Positions 22,063 through 28,988 are shown, counted from the first letter of the stretch. The stretch is 28,988 nucleotides of DNA from an uncultured Christensenellaceae bacterium (GCA_910586675.1 CAJUJO010000020.1:1-28988); one strand, 5' to 3'. Translations and numbers: made by a program. The notes: generated by a model not told the origin, from the sequence alone.

Positions 22063-23793
22063 ATGGCGCATTTGTCGTTATACCGTAAATTCCGCCCGTC
22101 CACGTTCGAGCAAATGGTGCGGCAGGAACACGTCGTAACCGTGCTCAGAAACCAAATCGCAGGCGATTCGGTGGGGCATGCCTACCTTTTCTGCGGCCCG
22201 CGCGGAACGGGCAAGACGAGCGTCGCGCGGATTTTCGCGCGCGCGGTCAATTGCGAAAACCCCGTAAACGGTTCGCCATGCGGAAGATGCGCGGCGTGCG
22301 CGGCGCTCGCCGAAGGGAGTAATCTCGACATCGCGGAGATCGACGCGGCTTCCAACAACGGCGTAAATGAAATGCGCGATCTGCGCGAAAAGGTGCAGTA
22401 CCCGCCTGTATCGGGGAGATATAAAGTATATATCATCGACGAAGTTCATATGCTTACGGATAGCGCGTTCAACGCGCTTCTGAAAACGCTGGAAGAACCG
22501 CCCCGCCATGCGATTTTTATTCTCGCCACGACGGAGCCGCAGAAAATTCCCGCGACCATTCTTTCCCGTTGCATGCGGCTGGACTTCAAGCTGATTCCGC
22601 AGGAAGATTTAGAAAAACATCTCTGCGCCGTTCTCGACGAAATCGGGAAATCCTATGAGCGGGAAGCTGTTTCCGCAATCGCCCGCGCGGGCGCGGGGAG
22701 CGATAGGGATATGCTCTCCATTGCGGAAATGTGCATAGCATACGGCGAAAAATTGACCTACGAAGGCGTTACCGCCGTTCTCGGCGCGGCGGATTTTAAC
22801 CAAACGAGCGCGCTTTGCCGAGCGATTCTCGGCGCCGATTTGCGGGAATCGCTCGCATTAACGGAAAAAATTCTTTCGGAGGGGAAGGCGGTCGGCGTTC
22901 TGTGCCGCGATATTTTGCAGTTTCTCAATCAGCTCGCTGTCGCAAAGACGTGTAAAAATGCGGAAAAGCTGTTGGCGCTTCCGAAAACGCTCTACGGGCG
23001 CGTTGCGGAGATCGCCGCGGAAGCGGACGGACACGCGATTTTGCGCGCGACGGAAATTTTCGCGGGCGCGGAAGCGACGCTTCGCTTTGTTTCCTCTCCG
23101 TCTATTTGTCTGGAAACGGCTGTTATGAAGGCTTCCATGCCGGCGGTCGATTACAACATCGACGCATTGCTCGCCCGCGTGGGGGCGTTGGAAAAGACAG
23201 TGGCGTCTTTCGCGGAGAACGGAGTTTCCGCTGCCGCGCCCAAAGCAGAAGCGGCAGCGCCCGAACGGCGGGCGGAAGATCCCGTGTGTTTTTCCGCGCC
23301 GAGGGAAGAGGATTACGGCTTCCCCGAAGAGGAACCCGTCTTTGCCGAAGTGTATTTTTCCGACGAACCCGCGTTTACGTCTGCGCCCGAAGGGGAAAAA
23401 CCCGTTCCCGCACCGAAGGCGGAGGAAAAGCGGGAAGCGCCGAAGACGGAGCCCGCCGCGCCGGTTTCCGCAGTGGAAATGACGGCGGAGGTGGTGTTCG
23501 GCAAGTTCATGCGCACGCTTAGAAAGACGAGCCGCAACGGCGTTCTCTTTACCATGTGTTCCGATCTCGAAGCGGTCTATGAGGGCGGTACGCTTGCGCT
23601 GTATACGGAGAGTGAAACGGTTTACCGTTCCCTGCTCAGGGAAGAGCACCGCGAAATCATGGCGGGCGCCTTCTCACTTGTCGGTGTCGCCGACTTTTGC
23701 GTGAAGTTGAAGGGCGCGGTTAAGAGGGACGAAAAAGCGGGATTGGAACAGATTAAAAGGGACTTTTCCGATTACCCCATTGAAATAAAATAA
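22063..23793 (+). CDS. dnaX: DNA polymerase III subunit gamma/tau
   Basis: The clamp-loader ATPase of the replisome, 576 residues. The AAA+ domain has Walker A GPRGTGKT at 45-52, a zinc site of Cys64, Cys73, Cys76 and Cys79, Walker B with IIDEVHML, the sensor-1 region ILATTEPQKIPATILSRC, and the lid and collar domain up to about residue 365. A Pro/Ala/Glu-rich linker (about 385-475) leads to a C-terminal domain that should contact the polymerase. The start is ATG with AAAGGAG upstream, 10 bases after sigH. I found no clear slippery site for a gamma-producing frameshift. It heads the conserved dnaX-ybaB-recR trio. Confidence 0.95.
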   Translation: MAHLSLYRKFRPSTFEQMVRQEHVVTVLRNQIAGDSVGHAYLFCGPRGTGKTSVARIFARAVNCENPVNGSPCGRCAACAALAEGSNLDIAEIDAASNNGVNEMRDLREKVQYPPVSGRYKVYIIDEVHMLTDSAFNALLKTLEEPPRHAIFILATTEPQKIPATILSRCMRLDFKLIPQEDLEKHLCAVLDEIGKSYEREAVSAIARAGAGSDRDMLSIAEMCIAYGEKLTYEGVTAVLGAADFNQTSALCRAILGADLRESLALTEKILSEGKAVGVLCRDILQFLNQLAVAKTCKNAEKLLALPKTLYGRVAEIAAEADGHAILRATEIFAGAEATLRFVSSPSICLETAVMKASMPAVDYNIDALLARVGALEKTVASFAENGVSAAAPKAEAAAPERRAEDPVCFSAPREEDYGFPEEEPVFAEVYFSDEPAFTSAPEGEKPVPAPKAEEKREAPKTEPAAPVSAVEMTAEVVFGKFMRTLRKTSRNGVLFTMCSDLEAVYEGGTLALYTESETVYRSLLREEHREIMAGAFSLVGVADFCVKLKGAVKRDEKAGLEQIKRDFSDYPIEIK

Positions 23794-23809
23794 ATAACCG
23801 GAGGAAAGT

Positions 23810-24148
23810 ATGGCATATAATAAAGGCGGAATGGGCGGCGCGGGAATGCAGAACCTCATGAAACAGGCGCAGAAAATGCAGGAGGAGATGCAGGAAACGG
23901 AAAAACTCCTCGACGATTGGGAAATCGTCGGCACAGCGGGCGGCGAGGCGGTCGTTGTGTATATGAACGCGAAAAAAATCATCGACGGCATTGAAATTGA
24001 TAAGTCGGTCATCGATCCCGACGACGAGGAAATGCTCGAAGATCTTATTATGGCGGCGGTGCTCGACGGTTACAAGAAAGCCGACGAAGTATATAAGGAA
24101 AAGATGTCCAAGTTCGGTGGAATGGGCGGCATGGGAGGACTTCTTTAA
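23810..24148 (+). CDS. YbaB/EbfC family nucleoid-associated protein
   Basis: 112 residues, a small DNA-binding dimer. The N-terminus is Gly/Met-rich (GGMGGAGMQNLMKQAQ), followed by the long helix KMQEEMQETEKLL, the strand pair containing GTAGGEAVVVYMNAKK, then IDKSVIDPDDEEMLEDLIMAA, which is the family signature, and a Gly/Met-rich end. ATG with CGGAGG upstream. Its place between dnaX and recR is conserved in most bacteria and suggests a role in replication or recombination, though its exact function is unsettled. Confidence 0.94.
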   Translation: MAYNKGGMGGAGMQNLMKQAQKMQEEMQETEKLLDDWEIVGTAGGEAVVVYMNAKKIIDGIEIDKSVIDPDDEEMLEDLIMAAVLDGYKKADEVYKEKMSKFGGMGGMGGLL

Positions 24149-24742
24149 GTGGAAGTGTTTATCGAACCCATCGGGAGACTGATGAACGAATTTTCCAAAT
24201 TGCCGGGCGTCGGCAAAAAGACGGCGCAGCGTTATGCTTATCGCGTCATCAATATGACGGAGGGTGAGGCTCGCGCGTTCGCCGACGCGATCGTCAACGT
24301 GAAGCGCAAAGTGCGTTACTGTAAAATTTGCGGTAATTTCACCGAAGAGGAGGTCTGCGACGTCTGTAAATCGCGCGACCGATCCCTCGTCTGCGTCGTG
24401 AAAGAGCCGAAGGACGTCATCGCATTGGAAAAGCTTCACGAGTTCAAGGGCGTATATCACGTATTACACGGCGTTATCGACCCGATGAACGGCGTATCAC
24501 CAAACGACATTCGTATTAAGGAGCTGCTTTCCCGCGTCGGGGAAGGCAACGTGCGGGAAGTCATTATGGCGACCAATCCCGACGTAGAGGGGGAAGCGAC
24601 GGCAATGTATATCGCCAAGCTCCTCAAGCCGCTCGGCGTAACGGTTACCCGTCTAGCGCACGGCATTCCAATCGGATCGGAACTGGAATATACCGACGAC
24701 GTTACGCTCGCAAGGGCGCTCATCGAGCGGAAAGAAATATAA
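24149..24742 (+). CDS. recR: Recombination mediator RecR
   Basis: 197 residues, normal length. The N-terminal helix-hairpin-helix segment LPGVGKKTAQRYA (18-30) is followed by the C4 zinc finger with Cys58, Cys61, Cys70 and Cys73, and the Toprim domain from about 80 (VVKEPKDVIALEKLHEFKG, then ATNPDVEGEATAMYIAKLL), ending with the Walker-like GLPxG-type segment ARGIPIGSELEYTDDVTL in the variant HGIPIGSELEY. It starts at a GTG directly after the ybaB stop, with GGAGG within the end of ybaB, so translation is coupled. RecR acts with RecF/RecO to load RecA at gaps. Confidence 0.96.
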   Translation: MEVFIEPIGRLMNEFSKLPGVGKKTAQRYAYRVINMTEGEARAFADAIVNVKRKVRYCKICGNFTEEEVCDVCKSRDRSLVCVVKEPKDVIALEKLHEFKGVYHVLHGVIDPMNGVSPNDIRIKELLSRVGEGNVREVIMATNPDVEGEATAMYIAKLLKPLGVTVTRLAHGIPIGSELEYTDDVTLARALIERKEI

Positions 24743-24758
24743 AGTAAGAGGTAAGCAT

Positions 24759-25733
24759 ATGAAAATATCCGTGCTCGGTTGCGGCAGGTGGGGGTCGTTT
24801 ATCGCCTGGTATCTTTCTAACCGCGGAAATGAAGTGTGTTCTTGGGGACCGGAGGGCGACGGCTCTTATAAGATCTTAAAGGAGACGGGGAGAAACGAAT
24901 ACGTCGAATTGGACAATAAAATCGAGCTCTCCTGTGATTTGGAATACGCGGTAACGCGCGCTGAAATCATCGTCATTTCCATCAGCGCGCAGGGCTTGCG
25001 CGGTTTCATGAAGCGGATTATGCAGTACCCCGTTTCCGACAAAATTTTCGTGCTCTGCATGAAGGGGATCGAAGTCGATACGGGCAAACGGCTTTCGGAA
25101 ATTTTGGTCGAAAGCGGCATTTCGCTCGAAAAAATTGCTGTCTGGGTGGGGCCGGGGCACATTCAGAGCTTCGTGCAGGGCGTGCCGAACTGTATGGTGA
25201 TCGATTCCGTTAACGATGCTCTGAAACGGGAGCTTGTTCACGCGTTCCGCAGCGATTTGATCCGCTTTTATTACGGCGACGATTTGATCGGAACGGAAAT
25301 CGGCGCCGCGGCGAAGAACGTCATGGGAATTGCCGCGGGCGTGCTCGACGTCGTGTGCGTTCCGTTAAAGGGACCGCTCATGTCCCGCGGAGCGAGGGAG
25401 GTGGCGCGGCTCATTAAGGCGATGGGCGGGAACGAGCTTTCCGCATACGGGCTTGCGCATCTCGGCGACTATGAAACGACGCTCTTTTCTCCTTATTCTC
25501 ATAACAGGATGTACGGGGAAATGCTTGCAAAAGGGCAGAGATTCGAAAAGCTCGCAGAGGGCGTAGCAACTTCCCGGGCGATGTCGGAATTAGGGAAACG
25601 TTACGGCGTGGAGTTACCCATAACCGAAGCCGTCTGCCGCGTCTGTTACGGGGAAGGAAACGACGAAGCGCGCTGCCGCGAGGAAATCGGAAAAATGTTT
25701 GCGCGCAGTACGAAAAGGGAAATGTATCAGTAA
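24759..25733 (+). CDS. gpsA: Glycerol-3-phosphate dehydrogenase [NAD(P)+]
   Basis: Reduces dihydroxyacetone phosphate to sn-glycerol-3-phosphate for phospholipid synthesis. 324 residues with the GCGRWGSFIAWYL Rossmann motif at the N-terminus, CMKGIE, GPGHIQSFVQGVP (the family usually has GPSFAxEV), the catalytic Lys in EIGAAAKNVMGIAAG, SRGAREVARLIKAMGG, and GLAHLGDYETTLFSPYSHNR (usually GxGDLxxTxxSxxSRN). It is somewhat divergent, with His replacing Ser/Ala in the GPSFA box, but every functional block is present. The ATG has AGAGG upstream. It is the last gene of the operon, 16 bases after recR, and ends at a terminator. Confidence 0.88.
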   Translation: MKISVLGCGRWGSFIAWYLSNRGNEVCSWGPEGDGSYKILKETGRNEYVELDNKIELSCDLEYAVTRAEIIVISISAQGLRGFMKRIMQYPVSDKIFVLCMKGIEVDTGKRLSEILVESGISLEKIAVWVGPGHIQSFVQGVPNCMVIDSVNDALKRELVHAFRSDLIRFYYGDDLIGTEIGAAAKNVMGIAAGVLDVVCVPLKGPLMSRGAREVARLIKAMGGNELSAYGLAHLGDYETTLFSPYSHNRMYGEMLAKGQRFEKLAEGVATSRAMSELGKRYGVELPITEAVCRVCYGEGNDEARCREEIGKMFARSTKREMYQ

Positions 25734-25735
25734 AG

Positions 25736-25767
25736 AAAAAAACGCTCCGCATATGCGGGGCGTTTTT
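25736..25767. terminator. Bidirectional terminator between gpsA and the glycosyltransferase
   Basis: AAAAAACGCTCCGC / GCGGGGCGTTTTT with loop ATAT (one G-T pair); T-runs on both strands between convergent genes. Confidence 0.9.
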
Positions 25768-25784
25768 AAGATAAATGTTGTAGA

Positions 25785-27251
25785 TTAAGAAGCGTTTTCT
25801 TCCGAATCCGTTGAAGTTTTTTCCGATTTTTGCGCGGCTGCCTTCGCCGCATATCGGAACGCCTTTTCGTCGTATACGCGCTTCGCGGCTTTTTCCGCCT
25901 TTTCGTTTATTTTCATTGCCTGCTCGTTCGCGCGCGCGTTGATTTTCTCGGCACGCTTCGCCGCGGCTTCGTTCAACTTTTCTATTTTCTCTTCGGCTTT
26001 CGCAAGTTTTTTATCGGCTTTTTCGGCAATCAGTTCGTTTATAGCGTCCTCTTCTTCTTTCAAGAGTTTGATTTTGCGTTCGCGACGGTTCCATAGAATT
26101 TCGGCAATGTCATCGGCAATTTCGTCCGCGCCGTTTTTTGATTTATCGAAAAAGGAGAGCGCGTCCTTCAGCTCGCGCAGAAGTTCGGGACGGTTTACGA
26201 GCGTCTCCACCTGTTTGCGGATGCGCCTCGGATTCACGAAATGATAGCCGCAGAACATATGCTCCACGAATAGTTTTTTCGTTGCCCGCTCGATGGGGGA
26301 AGCGCAATAGTCAATTAAAATAGGCGTTCCCATCATAACGCTGTCTAGTACGGCGTTGGGCCCCGCTTTGGTGATAAAGAGGTCGCAGGCTCCGTATAAT
26401 TGCGGCGCATCTTTCAAAAAACCGAATGTCAAAAGGGTAATATTTGGCTTTACGTTTGCTTTCAGCGCGTCGAATTTTTCCTTTAATTTCGTGTTTTTTC
26501 CCGCGAGGACGCAAATGGTAATGGGAACGTCCGTCTTTAATAATTCGGTACAGACTTTTTTTACTTTCGCTTTTGCATATACTCCGTCGGCGATCACGAC
26601 CGCGAATTTATCGAGTGGGATTCCGAATTTTTTGCGGTAAAATTCCTTGCTTTCGTTGGCTTCGATCACGTCGTTTCGGGTAGGGTAGAAGGCTTCGCGT
26701 ACATGTCCGTTCTTGAATTTCAGTTCGTAAGCCTGCTTCGTGGCAAGGGGATTGTTGGTGTAAATGCAGTCGGCGCGGTTGTCCCACCAACCGTGAACGT
26801 TGTTATCCGGGCAGTATGCGACGACCGAAACGTTATGGTTATATTTTCGCTTGTATTCCACCGCGGCAAAGAGTAGGAAGTAATGGGTGCATACAATCAC
26901 GTCGGGATTATATTTTGCGTATTCTTCTATGGTTGCCCGCGTCTGTTTGGAAAAGACCGATTTGTGAACGAATTTCAAGGAATTCTGTGCGCCGATTATG
27001 TGCATGGATGCAAATTGTATATCGCCGTAAGCGGGGAATTTCGAATACCACTGCGTATTGCGGACAAGGAATTCTTCATATTTGGGAAGAATAGGATTAT
27101 CGCTGTCGCGCAGGATATGGCTTTCGATAATTTCCGTCTTATCGCCGTATTTGCTCTTTAAGGCTTCGGCAATCGCCTGTGCGCTCACAATGTGCCCCAT
27201 ACCGGCTTCAATATACGTTATCAATATCCTCGGTTTACGATTGTTTTCCAT
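25785..27251 (-). CDS. MGDG-synthase/UgtP-like glycosyltransferase with charged helical tail
   Basis: 488 residues from the second of two adjacent ATGs; GGAG lies 5 bases before that one and only 2 before the first. The N-terminal domain begins RILITYIEAGMGHIVSAQAIAEAL, the GxGH acceptor-side motif of MurG and diacylglycerol glycosyltransferases. Later DVIVCTHYF, AYCPDNNVHGWW and the donor-side block LFITKAGPNAVLDSVMMGTPI followed by SPIERATKK correspond to the GT28 KPGG...E...N pattern, here with KAGP in place of KPGG. Residues about 390-488 form a Lys/Ala/Glu-rich helical tail absent from typical members. A glycolipid-forming role is inferred from the fold. It is monocistronic. Confidence 0.7.
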   Translation of the reverse strand: MENNRKPRILITYIEAGMGHIVSAQAIAEALKSKYGDKTEIIESHILRDSDNPILPKYEEFLVRNTQWYSKFPAYGDIQFASMHIIGAQNSLKFVHKSVFSKQTRATIEEYAKYNPDVIVCTHYFLLFAAVEYKRKYNHNVSVVAYCPDNNVHGWWDNRADCIYTNNPLATKQAYELKFKNGHVREAFYPTRNDVIEANESKEFYRKKFGIPLDKFAVVIADGVYAKAKVKKVCTELLKTDVPITICVLAGKNTKLKEKFDALKANVKPNITLLTFGFLKDAPQLYGACDLFITKAGPNAVLDSVMMGTPILIDYCASPIERATKKLFVEHMFCGYHFVNPRRIRKQVETLVNRPELLRELKDALSFFDKSKNGADEIADDIAEILWNRRERKIKLLKEEEDAINELIAEKADKKLAKAEEKIEKLNEAAAKRAEKINARANEQAMKINEKAEKAAKRVYDEKAFRYAAKAAAQKSEKTSTDSEENAS

Positions 27252-27289
27252 CATATCTCCGAAATAGTTTATAATAGTTTATTATCTGT

Positions 27290-27318
27290 ATTTTACTATA
27301 TGCTGTACGTAAAGTCAA
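27290..27318 (-). promoter_or_regulatory. Promoter of the glycosyltransferase gene
   Basis: Minus strand TTGACT, 17 bases, TAAAAT; predicted leader of about 32 bases before the ATG. Confidence 0.65.
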
Positions 27319-27401
27319 TATTTTTATATAAATTCGTCGAATGGGGGGAAGATTTTTTCCCGAAAAAAGATGATTTTTGTAAAAAACAGGCGCGTTTTCG
27401 C

Positions 27402-27430
27402 TTGACAGAATGCGGCGTTTTAGGTATCAT
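27402..27430 (+). promoter_or_regulatory. Promoter of tRNA-Val
   Basis: Perfect TTGACA, 17 bases, TATCAT; predicted start about 9 bases before the mature tRNA. Confidence 0.85.
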
Positions 27431-27445
27431 ATTACCGTTATTCAC

Positions 27446-27522
<77 letters not shown>

Positions 27523-27524
27523 CG

Positions 27525-27580
27525 AAACTCTGTATATCGTGCCGATTTATTGCGCCGATATACGGGGTTTTATTTTTTTG
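27525..27580 (+). terminator. Terminator of tRNA-Val
   Basis: Fifteen paired positions (two G-T) AAACTCTGTATATCG / CGATATACGGGGTTT with a 16-base loop, followed by TATTTTTTTG. Confidence 0.88.
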
Positions 27581-27673
27581 TTGTATATAATGAGACAAAA
27601 CAGAGCTAATCTTGAACTGCGGTGTTAAAAGTTCTCGCTTAGTTAACGATAAAAAATATCGAAAATAAGAAAA

Positions 27674-27709
27674 ACGCAACCTTATCCGACGATTCGAATA
27701 AGGTTGCGT
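27674..27709 (-). terminator. Second minus-strand terminator downstream of rep
   Basis: Perfect 12-bp arms ACGCAACCTTAT / ATAAGGTTGCGT with a 12-base loop; on the minus strand it is followed by TTTTCTTATTTT. There is no gene between it and the terminator at 27792-27826. Confidence 0.7.
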
Positions 27710-27791
27710 GTGGTGCACCAGAAACGACAGAGATTGAACCCGAAATATCTATTTGTAAACGGAATAGCGGGTTTTATCTCCGAAAGGTAAG

Positions 27792-27826
27792 GAAAAAGCA
27801 CAAGGTTAAATGCCTTGTGCTTTTTC
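27792..27826. terminator. Terminator of the rep gene
   Basis: Perfect 14-bp arms GAAAAAGCACAAGG / CCTTGTGCTTTTTC with a 7-base loop, T-run on both strands, 35 bases after the rep stop codon. Confidence 0.88.
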
Positions 27827-27861
27827 TATTGCCCACCCAAGAGAACCCACCCAGCAAGCCG

Positions 27862-28902
27862 CTAAAACGGACTTTCGCCGTCATCATCAAGCGGTATTAA
27901 AGTTGTTATAGTCTTTTCTATCGGTTTGCCCGTATGCTTGTTTACGGGCGTATCTTTGCTTATGTCGAAATTATATACAGCCGTTATACGCCGTAAGAAC
28001 GCCGCCCAAGTTGCAGGCTCGGACTGTTGTATTTTGGTGTATTGCTCTGTAAGCGGTATATTAGAAACGATATACACCGTATCATAGCAAGCCACGCGGT
28101 TAAAATGCCGCCCCCGTATTCTTATAGGTTGCCCGTCCAAGTAGTCCAATATTTCCGATATTTTGAACGAACTGCGAAACTCGTCTAAAAACAATACTTT
28201 TTCGCCGTTGTAATCGTCAACCCAGCCGAACTCGTAATTTGTTGTTCTGTAAACGTCGTCATAGCCGTGCTTATTGAAGACGTAACTTGTCTTTCCGCAA
28301 CCCGCCGAGCCGTATATATAATAGACTTGCATTTTACGGAATTGCCTTTTGTACTTGTTTTCCAAATATGCTTGTCTGTATTCTTTTGCCCATTTCATAA
28401 CGTGTATAAAGCGGTTGCCGTGCTTTTTAGATAAGTCGTAAAAACTCATATCGTTTTCAATGTCGCGCATTATATCGGTTAAGTCCGTGCGTTCGCCGTC
28501 CTCGATAAACTCGCCGTATTCGTAATAAGTAGGACTAATTCTCGTTTCCTCGTCCATACAATATAGGCGGGCTTGCGTTCGTTTGGCGCGGCGTTGTTCT
28601 ATATGCGCGTCAACGCCGATAGTTGCTTTTGATAAATACTTTTTAATCGTTGTAAACCATTTCGGTTGCGTGAACTCAAAATACCCTTGATAATGTTCCG
28701 TTCCCGTTTCGGGTGCGCGTTCACGTTGGAATACTACATACCGCAAATCTGATACAGTTTTCAAATACTCCAAAAATTCTTGTTCGGATTGTACGGGGTT
28801 ATTTACGGTAAAGCACCAATCGCGGGCTTGCTTGTTCTTTTTCGGCTGTCCGTCCGTTTCGTCCGTAACCGACAAATCTATTTTAATTTTGTTATCGTCC
28901 AT
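27862..28902 (-). CDS. rep: CRESS-DNA (circovirus-like) replication initiator Rep: HUH endonuclease plus SF3 helicase
   Basis: 346 residues. The N-terminal HUH nuclease has motif I CFTVNN (30-35), motif II His70-Tyr71-Gln72 in HYQGYFEF, and motif III with the presumed nucleophile Tyr114 in LYCMDEETR. The usual YCxK lysine is Asp117 here. The helicase has Walker A GSAGCGKT (198-205), Walker B VLFLDE (236-241) and motif C IVSN (278-281). This domain pair defines Reps of circovirus-like ssDNA viruses and related bacterial plasmids, which nick an origin hairpin to start rolling-circle replication. ATG has GGGAG 8 bases upstream. The origin hairpin lies 49 bases upstream on the same strand. Codon use looks more AT-rich than the neighbours, and the gene sits next to tRNA-Val: signs of an integrated element. 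Confidence 0.92.
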   Translation of the reverse strand: MDDNKIKIDLSVTDETDGQPKKNKQARDWCFTVNNPVQSEQEFLEYLKTVSDLRYVVFQRERAPETGTEHYQGYFEFTQPKWFTTIKKYLSKATIGVDAHIEQRRAKRTQARLYCMDEETRISPTYYEYGEFIEDGERTDLTDIMRDIENDMSFYDLSKKHGNRFIHVMKWAKEYRQAYLENKYKRQFRKMQVYYIYGSAGCGKTSYVFNKHGYDDVYRTTNYEFGWVDDYNGEKVLFLDEFRSSFKISEILDYLDGQPIRIRGRHFNRVACYDTVYIVSNIPLTEQYTKIQQSEPATWAAFLRRITAVYNFDISKDTPVNKHTGKPIEKTITTLIPLDDDGESPF

Positions 28903-28938
28903 AATAAAAACTCCCTATAAATGCCGCCAATTACGTTA

Positions 28939-28953
28939 CACTATGACATAGTG
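28939..28953. repeat. 15-base palindrome in the rep upstream region
   Basis: CACTATG, A, CATAGTG: perfect 7-bp arms around one base. It overlaps by 3 bases the arm of the origin hairpin, so the two structures are mutually exclusive. It may be a protein binding site. Confidence 0.55.
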
Positions 28954-28975
28954 GCGTGGTAATACTATACGCCAC
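28951..28975 (-). other. Rolling-circle origin hairpin with nonanucleotide TAGTATTAC
   Basis: Perfect 7-bp stem GTGGCGT / ACGCCAC with an 11-base loop; read on the minus (Rep) strand the loop is ATAGTATTACC, containing the circovirus nonanucleotide TAGTATTAC. By analogy Rep would nick TAGTATT/AC, between plus-strand bases 28960 and 28961. It lies about 50 bases upstream of the rep ATG, the expected position for this type of replicon. Confidence 0.88.
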
Positions 28976-28988
28976 GCGCGGGCGGCAA

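Larger units (their letters stand above)
27581..27861. other. Non-coding boundary region between tRNA-Val and rep
   Basis: With the tRNA terminator, this makes 339 bases without a credible gene. The frame on the minus strand from 27718 is the antisense of the tRNA. It holds two minus-strand hairpin terminators (27674-27709, 27792-27826), a palindrome TGGTGCACCA (27711-27720), and a short direct repeat CCCACCCA with period 14 (about 27834-27855). I found no second copy of the tRNA 3' end here, so an attachment site cannot be placed. Confidence 0.6.
28922..28987. repeat. Outer inverted repeat around the origin region
   Basis: TGCCGCC (28922-28928) and GGCGGCA (28981-28987) are perfect complements enclosing both the palindrome and the nonanucleotide hairpin; they could extend the origin cruciform or be Rep-binding repeats. 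Confidence 0.45.

Noticed and set aside
22063..23793. Programmed frameshift in dnaX
   Set aside because: No convincing slippery heptamer with a following hairpin was seen near the end of the AAA+ region.

Overview
The window looks like a chromosomal stretch of a Bacillota/Clostridia-type bacterium, probably an uncultured gut lineage of moderate GC. The evidence is a Spo0H-like sigma factor next to mini-RNase III and RlmB, a dnaX-ybaB-recR cluster, DegV, a LemA/DUF2207 pair, AGGAGG-type ribosome binding sites, frequent TTG and GTG starts, and well-formed TTGACA/TATAAT promoters. Nothing here fixes the genus.

Layout. (1) 2-3358: the 3' part of a large membrane-anchored surface protein with a long cytoplasmic coiled-coil tail, followed by a small coiled-coil protein. 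(2) 3418-6447: DegV (-), then a hotdog thioesterase and a short-chain dehydrogenase that overlap (+), then a PH-domain membrane protein (-). (3) 6749-13222: a YbhJ-type aconitase-family hydratase, a 39-residue ORF, LemA, DUF2207 and glycerol kinase, all +. (4) 13335-17577: an amino-sugar cluster, with a GlmU-like acetyltransferase that has a shortened, motif-less N-terminal domain, then GlmM and GlmS. (5) 17625-20146: an aldo/keto reductase and a CPA2 cation/proton antiporter, both -. (6) 20367-25733: a tight seven-gene run, mrnC-rlmB-sigH-dnaX-ybaB-recR-gpsA, with no internal terminator seen. (7) 25785-27251: an MGDG-synthase-like glycosyltransferase with a charged helical tail (-). (8) 27446-27522: tRNA-Val(GAC) with its own promoter and terminator. 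(9) 27862 to the window end: a foreign-looking module with a circovirus-like (CRESS-DNA) Rep gene on the minus strand and, just upstream, a stem-loop whose loop carries the nonanucleotide TAGTATTAC on the Rep strand.

How the genes fit together. GlmS, GlmM and the GlmU-like protein cover fructose-6-P to GlcNAc-1-P for the cell wall; the uridylyltransferase step would have to come from elsewhere. GlpK and GpsA both supply glycerol-3-phosphate for lipids. The glycosyltransferase may act on diacylglycerol, and DegV proteins bind fatty acids, so envelope and lipid metabolism recur through the window.

The most interesting item is region 9: a replication module of the eukaryotic ssDNA-virus type (HUH endonuclease plus SF3 helicase plus nonanucleotide hairpin) next to a bacterial tRNA gene. 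It is probably an integrated CRESS-type plasmid or virus-like element cut off by the window edge. Other points are -10 boxes that abut start codons (possible leaderless mRNAs), a terminator between the glmU-like gene and glmM, and a short upstream ORF plus hairpin ahead of the aconitase-like gene.
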